A DNA stretch of 64,000 bases from Clostridium manihotivorum (GTDB lineage Bacteria > Bacillota > Clostridia > Clostridiales > Clostridiaceae), in assembly GCF_004015185.1 (NCBI RefSeq), contig NZ_CP025746.1:4481776-4545775 (forward strand), written 5' to 3'. The notes beneath the pieces were generated by a model, which worked only from the letters and a program-made list of their open reading frames with translations, was not told the origin of the DNA and ran no database searches. This document shows, piece after piece, positions 27,719 to 37,460 of the stretch (the stretch's first letter is position 1; each line of letters starts with the position of its first letter). The position numbers were made by a program, and so were the translations under genes.

Positions 27719-28246
27719 TTAGATATTATTAGAATATCTAGATAAGATCTTGAACTTGAATAAATATTCATTTTCTTCCTCATCAAATATTTGTCCTAAA
27801 AACTTACCATTATTTTTTTCTATGATTTTTCTAGACGCTTCATTATTTGTATTACAGGTAACTATAGGTTCTGCTATACCTATTAGCTTTGCCTTTTCTA
27901 TAGCTAGCTTTAATATTTCTGTACCATATCCTTTTTTTCTATAGCATGGCGCTATATCATATCCTATATGGCCAGCACTTTCCAGCTCTTCATGTCTAAC
28001 TCTTACCACTCCTACTACAGCTTGGTTACATATCAACCAAAAAGTTGAGGTAGTTACATAGCCCTCAGGTATATTTATGCCTTTTGAAAGTTTGATTTGA
28101 TTATTTATATATTCATCAAAGTTATCTAAGGCTTTTCCGTATTTCTCAAAATAATAAGTTTCATTGGCCTCTTTATATGCTAAAGCATATTCTTTAAAGC
28201 TTTCTTCATAGGCTTTGCTTGGTTCTGCTAAAAATAATTTTTCCAT
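27719..28246 (-). CDS. GNAT N-acetyltransferase
   Basis: A 175-residue acetyltransferase of the GNAT fold. Seen: the central strand VVGVVRVRHEELESAGHIGYDIAP, the acetyl-CoA loop YRKKGYGTEILKLAIEKA (near residue 115) and the C-terminal CNTNNEASRKIIEKNNGKFLG. This layout resembles the YkkB/YjdJ-like group that acetylates small molecules; the substrate is unknown. Start chosen at the second ATG (28244-28246), which has GGAGG five bases upstream; the first ATG overlaps that site. It sits immediately beside the ABC permease 3' part, though it is not part of the Bce operon by function. Confidence 0.8.
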   Translation of the reverse strand: MEKLFLAEPSKAYEESFKEYALAYKEANETYYFEKYGKALDNFDEYINNQIKLSKGINIPEGYVTTSTFWLICNQAVVGVVRVRHEELESAGHIGYDIAPCYRKKGYGTEILKLAIEKAKLIGIAEPIVTCNTNNEASRKIIEKNNGKFLGQIFDEEENEYLFKFKILSRYSNNI

Positions 28247-28268
28247 AAATTCCTCCATATTAAATATA

Positions 28269-28655
28269 TTAACTCCATTCTCTGATTCTCTTCATATATA
28301 TCCTCTTACAAATAAAATAATATACAATCTCAAGGATTATAAAAAATACACAGATCACTGCATCGCAGGAAAAAATCTGAATTTTATCTGAAATAGATGA
28401 ATCACTTGAAAAACCAAAAGAATATATAACAGTTATAGGAATAGCTAAAATTGGTGAGGTTGAAAACAACATTTTTAACTCGTTGCATTTAATTTTAAGA
28501 TATTCTTCTTCCTGTATTCCTATCCTATAAAGATTCCTGTATTGTACTTCATCACTGTCTAAGTCTGAAAAAATCTTTAGTGACATAACTATAGAAATAC
28601 ATATTAAAAAGAATACTTCAAGAAATGCCAGTAGGAAAAATAGCACCTTAGCGCC
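28269..28655 (-). pseudogene. ABC transporter permease (BceB-like), 3' part beyond IS4 insertion
   Basis: The C-terminal about 127 residues of the permease that continues at 30319-31855. The fragment carries the last three membrane segments (FFLLAFLEVFFLICISIVMSL, LAIPITVIYSFGF, FIILEIVYYFICKRI) and the LYRIGIQEEEYLKIK turn typical of FtsX/MacB-like permeases. With the IS4 element and one copy of the duplicated 10-11 bp removed, GAK before the IS joins VLFFLLAFLEVF after it in one frame. As it stands this 3' part has no start signals of its own. Confidence 0.85.
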
Positions 28656-30318
28656 CAATGTCATTAAGTTAAGAAATAAATATTATAGTTATGGAACAGA
28701 GTATGTTTACAAATACATACCTGTTCTTTTTTTGTATAACAATTTACATATACTAATTTTTATCAAAATATTAGAAAAAGCTTGACAAATAGTTAGAAAA
28801 ATGTGGCGAAGCCCCTTAAATATAATGTTTTTTAGGAGGTTCGCTCATGAACGAATATGCAGATTTTATAAAGAATAAATTAGATACGGTATTAAAGGAA
28901 ATGCATGAATACTCATGGTTATTTGTCAACGACCCCGATAAGGATTTCACTAGAAATAGAAAGTTGAATTTTAAAGAGATGCTAAATATTTTACTTTCTA
29001 TTGGAGGCAGTAGCTTAAACCTTGAGCTTCTAAAATACTTTTCATATGATACTGAATCAGCCACTTGCTCCGCGTTCGTTCAGCAGCGCAAAAAGATTCT
29101 CCCTGAAGCACTTAATTATCTTTTTAGTAAGTTTACATCATTAGCAGTAAGCCCTAAATATTATAATGGCTATCGATTATTGGCAGTTGATGGTTCAGAT
29201 TTATGTATTGCACATAATCCTAAAGATGAAAAAAATCATTTTCAAGCTACTGAAAATTCAAAAGGATATAACCTTCTTCACTTAAATGCTATGTATGATT
29301 TATGTAGTAGAACATATATGGATGCAGTTATTCAATCAGGTAGAGAAGAAAATGAATTTCAGGCATTAATTGACATGGTAGATCGCTCTAATATTAATGA
29401 TAAAACTATAATAATAGCCGACCGTGGATACGAAAGTTATAATGTCTTTGAACATATCATAAAGAAAAATTGGAATTATGTTATAAGAGTTAAAGATATA
29501 CATAGTAATGGAATAGTATCAGGAATATCTATACCTAATGATGAAACATTTGATATAGAGCATAGTATTTTGCTGACTAGACGTCAAACTAATGATATAA
29601 AGGCACATCCTGAAAAATATAAGTTTATGCCTGCTAATCAAAGGTTTGATTATCTTCCAGTTAAAGATAAAGGAACTTATCCGGTAAACTTTAGAGTTGT
29701 TCGATTTCCAATATCAGACAACACTTACGAAGTTATTATTACTAATCTTAGCAAAGAAGAGTTTTCAATAGAGAATCTTAAAGAAATATACCACATGCGT
29801 TGGGGAATTGAGACATCATTTAGAGAATTAAAGTATGCCATTGGGTTAACAAGTTTTCATTCTAAAAAGGCGGACTACATCATACAAGAGATATTTGCAA
29901 GACTCACCATGTATAACTTTTGTGAAATAATAACAACACAGGTAGTTGTACAACAGAAAAACAGAAAATACAGCTATCAAGTTAATTTCACTATGGCCAT
30001 AGCAGTTTGTATGCAATATTTCAGATGTAGTAATGTAGCTTCACCTCCTAATGTTGAAGCACTAATTAAAAGAAATATATTACCTGTTCGAAATGGCAGA
30101 AAAGACCCTCGCAAAGTCAAAACCAAATCGGCAGTTAGCTTCATATATAGAGTAGCATAAATTTATGCTAATATAAATTTTTTTTTTACAGAGATTTTAC
30201 TCTGTCTTATTTGCATGCAAAAAAATATACAATACAAAAGAAAAAAGCCAGTTGAAAGCATATACACTTTCAATTGACTTTAATTTTGCTGTGGCAAAAC
30301 ATTAACTTAATGACATTG
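28656..30318 (+). mobile_element. IS4-family insertion sequence
   Basis: A 1,663-bp element with perfect 17-bp terminal inverted repeats (CAATGTCATTAAGTTAA at the left, TTAACTTAATGACATTG at the right). It is flanked by a 10-bp (or 11-bp) target duplication, CCTTAGCGCC, at 28646-28655 and 30319-30328. It carries a single full-length transposase and inserted into the last quarter of a BceB-like permease gene. The intact ends, intact transposase and exact duplication suggest a fairly recent insertion. Confidence 0.95.
28847..30160 (+). CDS. IS4-family transposase
   Basis: An intact 437-residue DDE transposase. The first Asp is in LLAVDGSDLCI (about residue 112), the second in IIADRGYES (about residue 193), and the YREK motif in YHMRWGIETSFRELKYAIGL carries the Glu (about residue 325). 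The spacing fits IS4/IS231-like elements, which transpose by cut-and-paste with 9-12 bp target duplications. The ATG has AGGAGG six bases upstream. A region with TTGACA at 28782 precedes it. Confidence 0.95.
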   Translation: MNEYADFIKNKLDTVLKEMHEYSWLFVNDPDKDFTRNRKLNFKEMLNILLSIGGSSLNLELLKYFSYDTESATCSAFVQQRKKILPEALNYLFSKFTSLAVSPKYYNGYRLLAVDGSDLCIAHNPKDEKNHFQATENSKGYNLLHLNAMYDLCSRTYMDAVIQSGREENEFQALIDMVDRSNINDKTIIIADRGYESYNVFEHIIKKNWNYVIRVKDIHSNGIVSGISIPNDETFDIEHSILLTRRQTNDIKAHPEKYKFMPANQRFDYLPVKDKGTYPVNFRVVRFPISDNTYEVIITNLSKEEFSIENLKEIYHMRWGIETSFRELKYAIGLTSFHSKKADYIIQEIFARLTMYNFCEIITTQVVVQQKNRKYSYQVNFTMAIAVCMQYFRCSNVASPPNVEALIKRNILPVRNGRKDPRKVKTKSAVSFIYRVA

Positions 30319-31855
30319 CCTTAGCGCCCTGATTATTTTCATTATATGTTCCTATCCTTGAAGCTGTAAGCACATAACTTTTATCCTCTAAATTCAGCTT
30401 TAGACTTTTATTATATTCTCTAAAAGCTTTGTTTAAATTATATACTAACTCCTGAGTTTTTTTCCAGTCATTAAAGTTATAAAGCTCAATGCTTCCTTTC
30501 TTTATATCTGAGTATTCTCTTATTTTTTCATAATCTTCATCATTTACGATCATAAGGTCATTAAACCTATATCCTGGAGAGTTAAAGTATAGCTTGAACA
30601 CAATATCCTTAAGCTTAAACTCACTTAATATTCCAGTATGCTTTAAGTTCTTCTCCCTATTATATTCTTCAGCTTTACCTTTTTCATCTAAAGCTTCCAC
30701 TTGATGAAGGCTTAAATAATTACCTTTATCTACACTAAAACTGCTATTAAAAGCTTGGTTTATATTTTTTTCTGATACTATCAGTTCCCCATTTGATTCG
30801 ATAAATTCTATGCTCTTATGACCACTTACTTCATTATTACTAGCTTTTATTATTTTTTCTATAGCTTCAGATTTGATTTCATTTTTTCCTTCCTCTAAGA
30901 TAAAAGCTACATGGAAAGGGTTAGTTTTTGTAGCGGTAGACTCTGCTGACAATATAAGCTTCAAATAAAACCCGCTTATAAAAACTATCACTATAATCAT
31001 AAGAGTTATTATAAATAAAATCTTATTAGTCTGGTCAAATTTATTCTTTATATTAGTGATTAATAGTATATTTCTATTGTATCTTTCTTTATTTTTCCCT
31101 ATTAAGAAGGTTACTAATTGGCCAGCTTGGAGCATGAATAAGTATATCCCAATTATAAGTGCTATTGTACATTTAAGCAGAACTTCTCCATCTCCACGAA
31201 AATATATACAAAGTAAAACTAGTGCTCCGATTATAGTAACTAATCCTAAAATTCCAACATAAGGCTTTGACAATCTGTTTCTGCCAGATATTCTAGAGGC
31301 TTTTAATAAGTTTATTATGTCGAAACTTCTAGTTGATAGCATAGTTATAATTATAGATAGGAAAAATACAGATAAATATATTCCAAGGGTAAAGATATAG
31401 GGTTTAATCCCAAGAGAAAATTTCAATTCTTTTACCTCTAAAACTGACGCTGTTATCATAAAAAACAACCTAGAAAACACTGTCCCAGCTATTATTCCTA
31501 AAGCTATTGATATAAATCCAATGACAACATTTTCTAATACTATAAGCTTTCTTATATCATTAAGAGACATACCTAGATTCATAAATATGCCATACTCTCT
31601 TTTCCGTCCTTTTATGAATACAGAGTAGGAATAATTAATAAAAATCACACAAAATACTATAAGCACTACATTAGGTATTACCATAACCTTTGAAATTACT
31701 TCTGATACTTTTGGAGAACTTTTTAGATCCTTATTGAAAAGCAGTGTAGAGTAAATAAAGAGAAACAATATAGAAACGCTATTGCATAGAAAAAAGGATA
31801 CATACTTTCTTATAGATCCTTTAAAGTTTCTTACTGCTACATCTTTAAAAGTCAT
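30319..31855 (-). pseudogene. ABC transporter permease (BceB-like), 5' part
   Basis: The main part of a FtsX-like permease of about 640 residues before disruption. It shows an N-terminal membrane segment (ISILFLFIYSTLLF region), a block of segments at about residues 50-300 (VVLIVFCVIFINYSY, VVIGFISIALGIIAG, FLSIIITMLSTRS, LLVTIIGALVLLCIYF type), and a large outside domain of about 200 residues near 320-510 (VAFILEEGKNEIKSEA onwards). This is the layout of BceB/VraG permeases, whose outside loop senses peptide antibiotics. The ATG at 31853-31855 has AGGTGG upstream and overlaps the ATPase gene. Truncation by IS4 at GAK removes the last membrane segments, so the exporter is probably inactive. 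Confidence 0.85.
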
Positions 31856-32609
31856 TGCCGTCACCACCTAAAACAGCAATATAATTCATAAGTTCGTTAA
31901 AAAATTCTCTTCTTGTCCCCTTTTTTACAGCTTCATAACTTATAGCTCCGTCCTTTAAGAAAATCACTCTATTGCAGTAACTGGCAGCACTGACATCATG
32001 AGTAACTAGCAGTATAGTATTTTTCTCTTCCTTATTTAGCTTTTCCAAACATTCCATTACACTCTTTGAAGACTTAGAATCTAAATTTCCAGTAGGCTCG
32101 TCCCCAAATATTATACTTGGAGTATTAATTATAGCTCTTGCTATGGCCACCCTCTGTTTCTGGCCACCAGATATATTATAAGGATATTTATTAGCTAAGC
32201 TCTTTATATCAAATACCTCTAATACCTCTTCTACTTTTTTATTCATATACTCTTCAGTGCATTTATCTAATATCATAGGAAGCATTATATTTTCTCTAGC
32301 AGTTAAACTATCTAAAAGATTGAAATCTTGAAAGACAAAACCTAATCTCTTCCTTCTAAATAAAGCTAACTGATTTTTATCCATGTCATTTATTCTTTTA
32401 CCATCTATACTTACATAGCCTGAATTGGCCTTATCTATGCCGCTAAGGATATTGAGTAGCGTTGTCTTTCCACTACCAGAAGGTCCCATTATACCTAAAA
32501 ACTCTCCTGGTTCAATGTTTAAATCCACATTATTCAAAGCCTTCGTGGAGTTCTCTCCGTTTACACCTCCATATATTTTACTTATATTATTTGCTTTTAA
32601 GATACACAT
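31845..32609 (-). CDS. ABC transporter ATP-binding protein (BceA-like)
   Basis: A 254-residue ATPase of the MacB/BceA group. The Walker A GPSGSGKTTLLN starts near residue 39, the Q-loop is in VFQDFNLLD, the signature is SGGQKQR and the Walker B is IIFGDEPTGNLD, followed by the H-loop in LLVTHDVS. It pairs with the overlapping permease gene as a peptide-antibiotic detoxification or sensing transporter. Start at the ATG with AAAGGAG eight bases upstream; a TTG two codons earlier lies too close to that site. Confidence 0.95.
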   Translation of the reverse strand: MCILKANNISKIYGGVNGENSTKALNNVDLNIEPGEFLGIMGPSGSGKTTLLNILSGIDKANSGYVSIDGKRINDMDKNQLALFRRKRLGFVFQDFNLLDSLTARENIMLPMILDKCTEEYMNKKVEEVLEVFDIKSLANKYPYNISGGQKQRVAIARAIINTPSIIFGDEPTGNLDSKSSKSVMECLEKLNKEEKNTILLVTHDVSAASYCNRVIFLKDGAISYEAVKKGTRREFFNELMNYIAVLGGDGNDF

Positions 32610-32732
32610 AAGCAATACTCCTTTCCTAAGTTCTTTAGCTAAATGCTCTTCAAAGGGAGATTTTTGAAGACAGCCTAACTAAATATTAATTGAACTTAAG
32701 GCTTAAAACTATTTAACAAGGTTAAAATAACC

Positions 32733-33746
32733 TTACAATTTTGAAAGGTAAGTTATTTTCACTTCTGTTCCACAACCTGGTTTTGAATAAATCTTAATAG
32801 TATGACCTAGCTTTCTTGATATTTTCTTACATATATAAAGCCCTATGCCACTGGAATTTCTGTATTTTCTTCCGTTCTCTCCGGTGAAAAAAGGTTCAAA
32901 TACCTTTTTCAAATCATACTCTTCCATGCCTATACCTTGATCTTTTATAGATAAGGTGGTATATTTTTCATTATTCTCTATTGAAATATAAAGCTTCTTG
33001 TTATAGTTACCATTAGCAGAGTACTTTATTGAATTTGATATTATTTGAGAAAGCATAACCTCATTCCACTTATAATCTGATAGAACATAAGCTTTACTTT
33101 TACACTCTAGTATGGGGAAGACCTTATTATATATAAACTGACTCTTTCTGTCATTAATTAGTTTTCTTAAAGCTTCCTCAAGATCTATAGTGGCTACTTC
33201 ATAATCCCTCTCAAACTCCTCTAGCCTTAATAAAGTTAAAACTTGCTCTACACTATCATGCAAGCTTTTATTCTCTACTTCTATGTCTTTTAAAATCTCT
33301 AAATCAATTGATGAATTTTTAGAGTACTTCTGTATAATAAGGTCAATCACTGAAAGAGGAGTTTTTAATCTATGTATCCATTGAGTTATAAACCATGATC
33401 TTTGCTCATACTTTTCTTTCAACTTATTTATATTATTTCTATGTTTTTCATTTACTAAATTTATAATCTCTTCAACCCTCTTCTGCTCATGATTGTAAGC
33501 TTTAATCCTATGGTTTTCCTCCTGTATTACATGATCTAAACTGAAATTGAAGTTATAATATTTAAACCACTCCACTATGAACATTATGGTAAATAAAAAT
33601 AAACTAAGGCTAAAAGGGTATGCTATTTCTATAATCTTTCTATCCGTTAAGTTAAAAAATAGAATAAGGCATAAAGTGTTTATTAAGTAAAAGCATAAAA
33701 AACAGCTCTTGTCCCTAATAAAATCTTTAAATAGTCTTTTACTCAT
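32733..33746 (-). CDS. Sensor histidine kinase (BceS-like, intramembrane-sensing)
   Basis: A 337-residue kinase with two close membrane segments in the first 65 residues (CFLCFYLINTLCLILFF, FSLSLFLFTIMFIVEW) and almost no outside loop, the mark of intramembrane-sensing kinases that read the state of a Bce-type transporter. The phosphorylated His is in WIHRLKTPLSV (about residue 122); the N-box is ISNSIKYSANG, with the G boxes DQGIGM and SSGIGLYICKK. Its ATG overlaps the response regulator gene by 8 bp and has GAGGAG upstream. Confidence 0.9.
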   Translation of the reverse strand: MSKRLFKDFIRDKSCFLCFYLINTLCLILFFNLTDRKIIEIAYPFSLSLFLFTIMFIVEWFKYYNFNFSLDHVIQEENHRIKAYNHEQKRVEEIINLVNEKHRNNINKLKEKYEQRSWFITQWIHRLKTPLSVIDLIIQKYSKNSSIDLEILKDIEVENKSLHDSVEQVLTLLRLEEFERDYEVATIDLEEALRKLINDRKSQFIYNKVFPILECKSKAYVLSDYKWNEVMLSQIISNSIKYSANGNYNKKLYISIENNEKYTTLSIKDQGIGMEEYDLKKVFEPFFTGENGRKYRNSSGIGLYICKKISRKLGHTIKIYSKPGCGTEVKITYLSKL

Positions 33747-34443
33747 ATTTACTCTCCTCTAACACTTTATAATCAAAAATATATCCTACTCCTCTTTTTG
33801 TCTTTATTGCATCATTAATATCAAGCTCAGACAACCTATTTCTAAGTCTAGTTATGTTTACAGTAAGTGTGTTTTCATCAACAAAATCTTGTGTATCCCA
33901 TAATGCTTCAAATATCTCTTCCCTTGTAATTATTCTGTCTTTATTCTCTATAAAAATCTTAGCAAGCTTGTACTCATTTTTACTTAAAACAGTTGCCTTT
34001 TTATTGTATTTAAGCTGAAAGTTATCTTCATCTAAGCATAAGGAACCAGTATAATCTATACTAAGCTTAGAGGAATATTCACCATAAGCTCTCCTTAAAG
34101 CAGCTTTTACCTTTACCATAAAAACATCTAAATTCATAGGCTTTACAATATAGTCGTCAGCACCTAGCTCTATGGCCAAAACTTGATCCATGGTCTCACT
34201 TCTTGCAGAGGTTATTATAATTGGAATACTATAATTTCTTCGCACCGACCTGCATATATAGAAACCATCATAGTAGGGTAAGTTTATATCTAGTATTAAA
34301 ATATCTGGCTTAATGTTAGCTATCTCTTCTTCAATATTGTTAAAGTTCATAGCCTGGTAAATAATATATCCGTATTTCTCCATATGTTCTTTTATAATTG
34401 AGCACAGTTTTGCATCATCTTCTATAATCATGACCTTGTACAT
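33739..34443 (-). CDS. OmpR-family response regulator (BceR-like)
   Basis: A 234-residue regulator. The receiver domain (residues 1-115) has the acidic pair in IIEDD, the phospho-acceptor Asp in DILILDINLPYYDG and the Lys in YIVKPMNLD. The C-terminal winged helix ends with TLTVNITRLRNRLSELD and GVGYIF. It should activate the downstream kinase-ATPase-permease operon in response to peptide antibiotics such as bacitracin-like drugs. The ATG at 34441-34443 has GAGG six bases upstream; an upstream GTG sits inside it. First gene of the four-gene unit. Confidence 0.9.
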   Translation of the reverse strand: MYKVMIIEDDAKLCSIIKEHMEKYGYIIYQAMNFNNIEEEIANIKPDILILDINLPYYDGFYICRSVRRNYSIPIIITSARSETMDQVLAIELGADDYIVKPMNLDVFMVKVKAALRRAYGEYSSKLSIDYTGSLCLDEDNFQLKYNKKATVLSKNEYKLAKIFIENKDRIITREEIFEALWDTQDFVDENTLTVNITRLRNRLSELDINDAIKTKRGVGYIFDYKVLEESKYE

Positions 34444-34773
34444 ATTAAACCTCACATAACTTTTATTTATTAATTATAGCCAAGCTATAAATATTCAAAG
34501 AACAGCATAGATGTTATAGTTTTAGGATAACAGCTTTTATCTCCTAGTATATAGTTCTATTTTAGTTACAGATTTCCTAGGAATAAGCAAAATATTTTTC
34601 ATTATAAGATTTCTTTTTTACTGTTAACCCTAAGTGGCCTCACTAATCCCTTGAAATTACTATGTTTAGCTAGCATTTTTTACTTTACAAGGCAAAGAAA
34701 GTCTACTGAATGAATAAAATGTACCCTTTGTCAAGGACATTTTATAACCTTATTCAGTAGACCTTTTATTATT
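34444..34773. other. Promoter region of the Bce-like operon and terminator
   Basis: No gene. The part nearest 34443 should hold the operon promoter, but I could not fix its boxes with confidence. A terminator for the hydrolase gene lies at 34700-34763. Confidence 0.4.
34700..34763 (-). terminator. Long-stem terminator after the alpha/beta hydrolase gene
   Basis: GTCTACTGAAT pairs with ATTCAGTAGAC, and inside it ATAAAATGT pairs with ACATTTTAT, making one long interrupted hairpin. A T-rich stretch flanks it. It lies 11 bases after the stop of 34774-36480 on the minus strand. Confidence 0.8.
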
Positions 34774-36480
34774 TTACTTATATTGAGCCATAAATCTTTC
34801 CATATAATACATAAACACTTGATTATAGTAACTTGAGAAATATTCATCGCTGCCATGAGTCCCATATGGCATGTACATCAAATCAATTTTATTATTTTGA
34901 TTCTTTATATAGGTTTCCTTAAATAACTCAGCTATATCTGGATTTACTATTCCATCATGGTTTCCTTGATACATTAAAACTGGTGGACTGTCTGGTGAAA
35001 CCAAGTATTTAGGATCAACAAAGTCATTTTTACCACCTATTCCTAAGTTCTTTGACAATCCATTGGCTGGATAGAAAGGTATTAAACCTTTCACTTTTAT
35101 ACTTGAATCCAGTAAATCTGAATATTTTCCACTGCTTATGCCTAAGGCAAGTGCATTGGCTAACTGACCTCCAGCGGAACCTCCAGAAATAAATACGGAA
35201 TTTATATTTGCACTAAAGAGGTCTTTATTTTGTGCTAAGTATTTTGTAAATATCCCTAGATGTCTCATCATATCATCTATGTTAAAGTCACCTACCACAT
35301 TTTCTGGAACTTTTGCATACTTCACAAACTTTTCTTTATTGCTTAGTCCATACTGCACATCAAATACCACGTAACCTTGGCTAGCAAAATACTTATTGAC
35401 CTCAGCATAATTTTCTTGTCCCTTATCACCGATGGTCCAACCACCACCATGTATTCTTATAAGTACAGAATTTTTTCCCGGAAGATTATCCTCCTTAGAA
35501 GCTGGTGTATATGCATCAAAATACAGCTTAACACCTTTGTCTACTCCATCTTTTCCTTCATAGAATAGGACATTTTCTTTTACATCGTACTTTTTAGAAG
35601 GTGTTCCAAAGAAGTAATCAGGTAAAGAAAAAGCAGTTTTTCTAAATACATCTTTATATTGCTTTTCTACTTTGGCTCTTTCCTCTGAACCAAAGGCTGC
35701 CTCATAGTTTTTATCAGCTTGTTTTATAAGAGCTGGTATTGATACTATAGGTAATAAACAAATTATATAAATAGCTAAACCTGCTACTGGGAAAATATAT
35801 TTAATGAACCTTATTTTATATGGTGCTATTAGGTTAAATACTATTGCAGATAACCCTAAGAATATGAATCCATAAAAAACTGAATACTCTGGAATGAACA
35901 CTTCTGCCATACTCTTTTTTCCTTTAGTAAGAAGTGTAACCACAACAAATATTCCCGACATAAGAAGCAAAGTAACTATAATTATAGCTACAGCCCTTCC
36001 TACATTGCCCCTGCTCCTAGTAACAGATTGTTGTTTATTAATATAATTCTTCTTTCTAGCTTTAAGCTTGGCTAGCTTTATAAAATTAATAATTAAACCA
36101 TATAAAAATAAAGATAAAAGCATAATTGATGAAATAAAGCTTACTGCCTTCTCATTGCTAATATCCGCTGAAGCACTGGTATTTTGGATTGGTATAATAG
36201 CCATAAACAATACATTCAGTATTAGATAAATATAATTTGAAGTGCTGCCTTTGTCACTTATAAAAGTTGAAAAAATATTTAATAATAACGCAACAATTAT
36301 GATGACTCCATAGACATTCCACATTGGATTAGAACTGTAATTTATATAATATATTATTCCTAATACTATAGAAGCCATATTGATGCAAGATAGGATCAAA
36401 TGATAAACAGCTTTTGTTTTTAAGCTTGTCTTCATACCAGTTGATCTGTTTAACCTATTATTTAATTCACTAGTTGGCAT
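34774..36480 (-). CDS. Membrane-bound alpha/beta hydrolase (esterase/lipase-like)
   Basis: A 568-residue protein. The first about 270 residues contain seven or eight hydrophobic segments, followed by an alpha/beta hydrolase domain. Catalytic signatures: oxyanion loop IHGGGWTIGD (about residue 345), nucleophile elbow ISGGSAGGQLA (about residue 430), Asp in YQGNHDGIV and His in YGTHGSD near the end. These are features of the BD-FAE/hormone-sensitive-lipase-like esterases. The hydrolase part would sit on the outer face of the membrane if the segment count is even. Start at the ATG with GAGGTG nine bases upstream; the longer frame begins inside that site. Substrate unknown. Confidence 0.8.
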   Translation of the reverse strand: MPTSELNNRLNRSTGMKTSLKTKAVYHLILSCINMASIVLGIIYYINYSSNPMWNVYGVIIIVALLLNIFSTFISDKGSTSNYIYLILNVLFMAIIPIQNTSASADISNEKAVSFISSIMLLSLFLYGLIINFIKLAKLKARKKNYINKQQSVTRSRGNVGRAVAIIIVTLLLMSGIFVVVTLLTKGKKSMAEVFIPEYSVFYGFIFLGLSAIVFNLIAPYKIRFIKYIFPVAGLAIYIICLLPIVSIPALIKQADKNYEAAFGSEERAKVEKQYKDVFRKTAFSLPDYFFGTPSKKYDVKENVLFYEGKDGVDKGVKLYFDAYTPASKEDNLPGKNSVLIRIHGGGWTIGDKGQENYAEVNKYFASQGYVVFDVQYGLSNKEKFVKYAKVPENVVGDFNIDDMMRHLGIFTKYLAQNKDLFSANINSVFISGGSAGGQLANALALGISSGKYSDLLDSSIKVKGLIPFYPANGLSKNLGIGGKNDFVDPKYLVSPDSPPVLMYQGNHDGIVNPDIAELFKETYIKNQNNKIDLMYMPYGTHGSDEYFSSYYNQVFMYYMERFMAQYK

Positions 36481-36691
36481 TATAATTTTCACCTCTTTTT
36501 ATTGAATTCATATACTCTACAAAAATGTTTCCTTACTAGCTAATGTTTTAATTAGTCTCACTTAAAATTATCCCAAGCATCAAAACCACATATTTTACCA
36601 CCATCTACTTCCACAACATACTTTCTAACCTGAAAGTAAAAGCTTTTCATTACACATTAAAACATTTACTTGTATAATTAAAGATTTATTT

Positions 36692-36795
36692 ATATAGGGA
36701 ACCAACTTCAACTATTAATTTATGCATGCCACTAAATCACCAGAAGCCTGGATTTTATAACAAGTATAAATTAACTTTCATAAAGATTCCCTATA
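36692..36795. repeat. Inverted-repeat element, copy 2
   Basis: A 104-bp relative of the element at 22031-22127, identical through most of both arms (TAGGGAACCAACTTCAACTA; AACAAGTATAAATTAA; AAAGATTCCCTATA) and differing mainly in the loop, which is seven bases longer here. The ends TATAGGGAA and TTCCCTATA are perfect complements in this copy. Confidence 0.75.
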
Positions 36796-36842
36796 GTGAA
36801 GACTATATTCAATACAGTAATTTAACAAATCCATAGTAAAAA

Positions 36843-36891
36843 ATGAACCAATCCTAATTTTAAAAATATAAAATTGAATTGGTTCATTTTT
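36843..36891 (-). terminator. Terminator after the monooxygenase gene
   Basis: ATGAACCAAT pairs with ATTGGTTCAT, with an inner AATTTTA/TAAAATT pairing; A- and T-runs flank both sides, so it may act in both directions. Confidence 0.75.
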
Positions 36892-36962
36892 AGATGTACA
36901 ATATTAATCTTGTATACCTTAGGCTATGTTTAATAATACTCTATAAAATAAATTACTTAGTA

Positions 36963-37250
36963 TTAAATTACTTTTTTATACACATTCATTTCAGCTGGCT
37001 TCGCCATTAATGGAGCCATTTTAGGTACTATTGTTGTAAAATGTTCTGACTGACCATGCTTTTTTAAAGCTTCTACACTTTCCCATTCTTCTATCATAGT
37101 AAGTATTGAACTATCTTTTGTATCCTGATACATTGCATAGCTTATACAGCCTTCTTCTTTAACCGTTGCTGCTACTAATTCCTTTGCAAGTTCTAAAACT
37201 TCTTCTACCTTATCTGAAATTACATAATGCTTTGCTACAACTTTTAACAT
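36963..37250 (-). CDS. Putative quinol monooxygenase (ABM domain)
   Basis: A 95-residue single-domain protein of the antibiotic-biosynthesis-monooxygenase (YgiN/LsrG) type. Seen: KVVAKHYVISDKVEEVLELAKEL, then EEGCISYAMYQDTKDSSILTMIEEWESVEAL with the conserved EGC-Y and E-x-W pattern, then SEHFTTIVPK. Members form dimeric ferredoxin-like barrels and oxidise quinols or act on small aldehydes without cofactors. AAGGAT five to six bases before the ATG is the ribosome binding site. It lies downstream of a nitroreductase gene (210 bases apart) and may share its redox role, but the gap may hold a separate promoter. Confidence 0.85.
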   Translation of the reverse strand: MLKVVAKHYVISDKVEEVLELAKELVAATVKEEGCISYAMYQDTKDSSILTMIEEWESVEALKKHGQSEHFTTIVPKMAPLMAKPAEMNVYKKVI

Positions 37251-37460
37251 AATAATCCTTCTTTCTTTATGTTTTCGCTTAGTTTCATGTTTATTACAAA
37301 AGTTTCACGATTTTATTCTAGTTTAACACAAATGGTTTGATTGCACATCTATAAGAATTGTAAAAAAGTCGCTGAAGAAACCTTCTTTAGCTCCATTCTT
37401 TAGTTAGCTTCTTTTACGCCTCCACATTTTCTGAACCTATGATTTTCAACCTTGTGATTT

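Larger units (their letters stand above)
36481..36962. other. Intergenic region with repeat copy 2 and a terminator
   Basis: No gene. It holds copy 2 of the inverted-repeat element (36692-36795) and a hairpin at 36843-36891 (TGAACCAAT ... ATTGGTTCA followed by TTTTT on the plus strand), which probably terminates the monooxygenase transcript. Confidence 0.6.
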
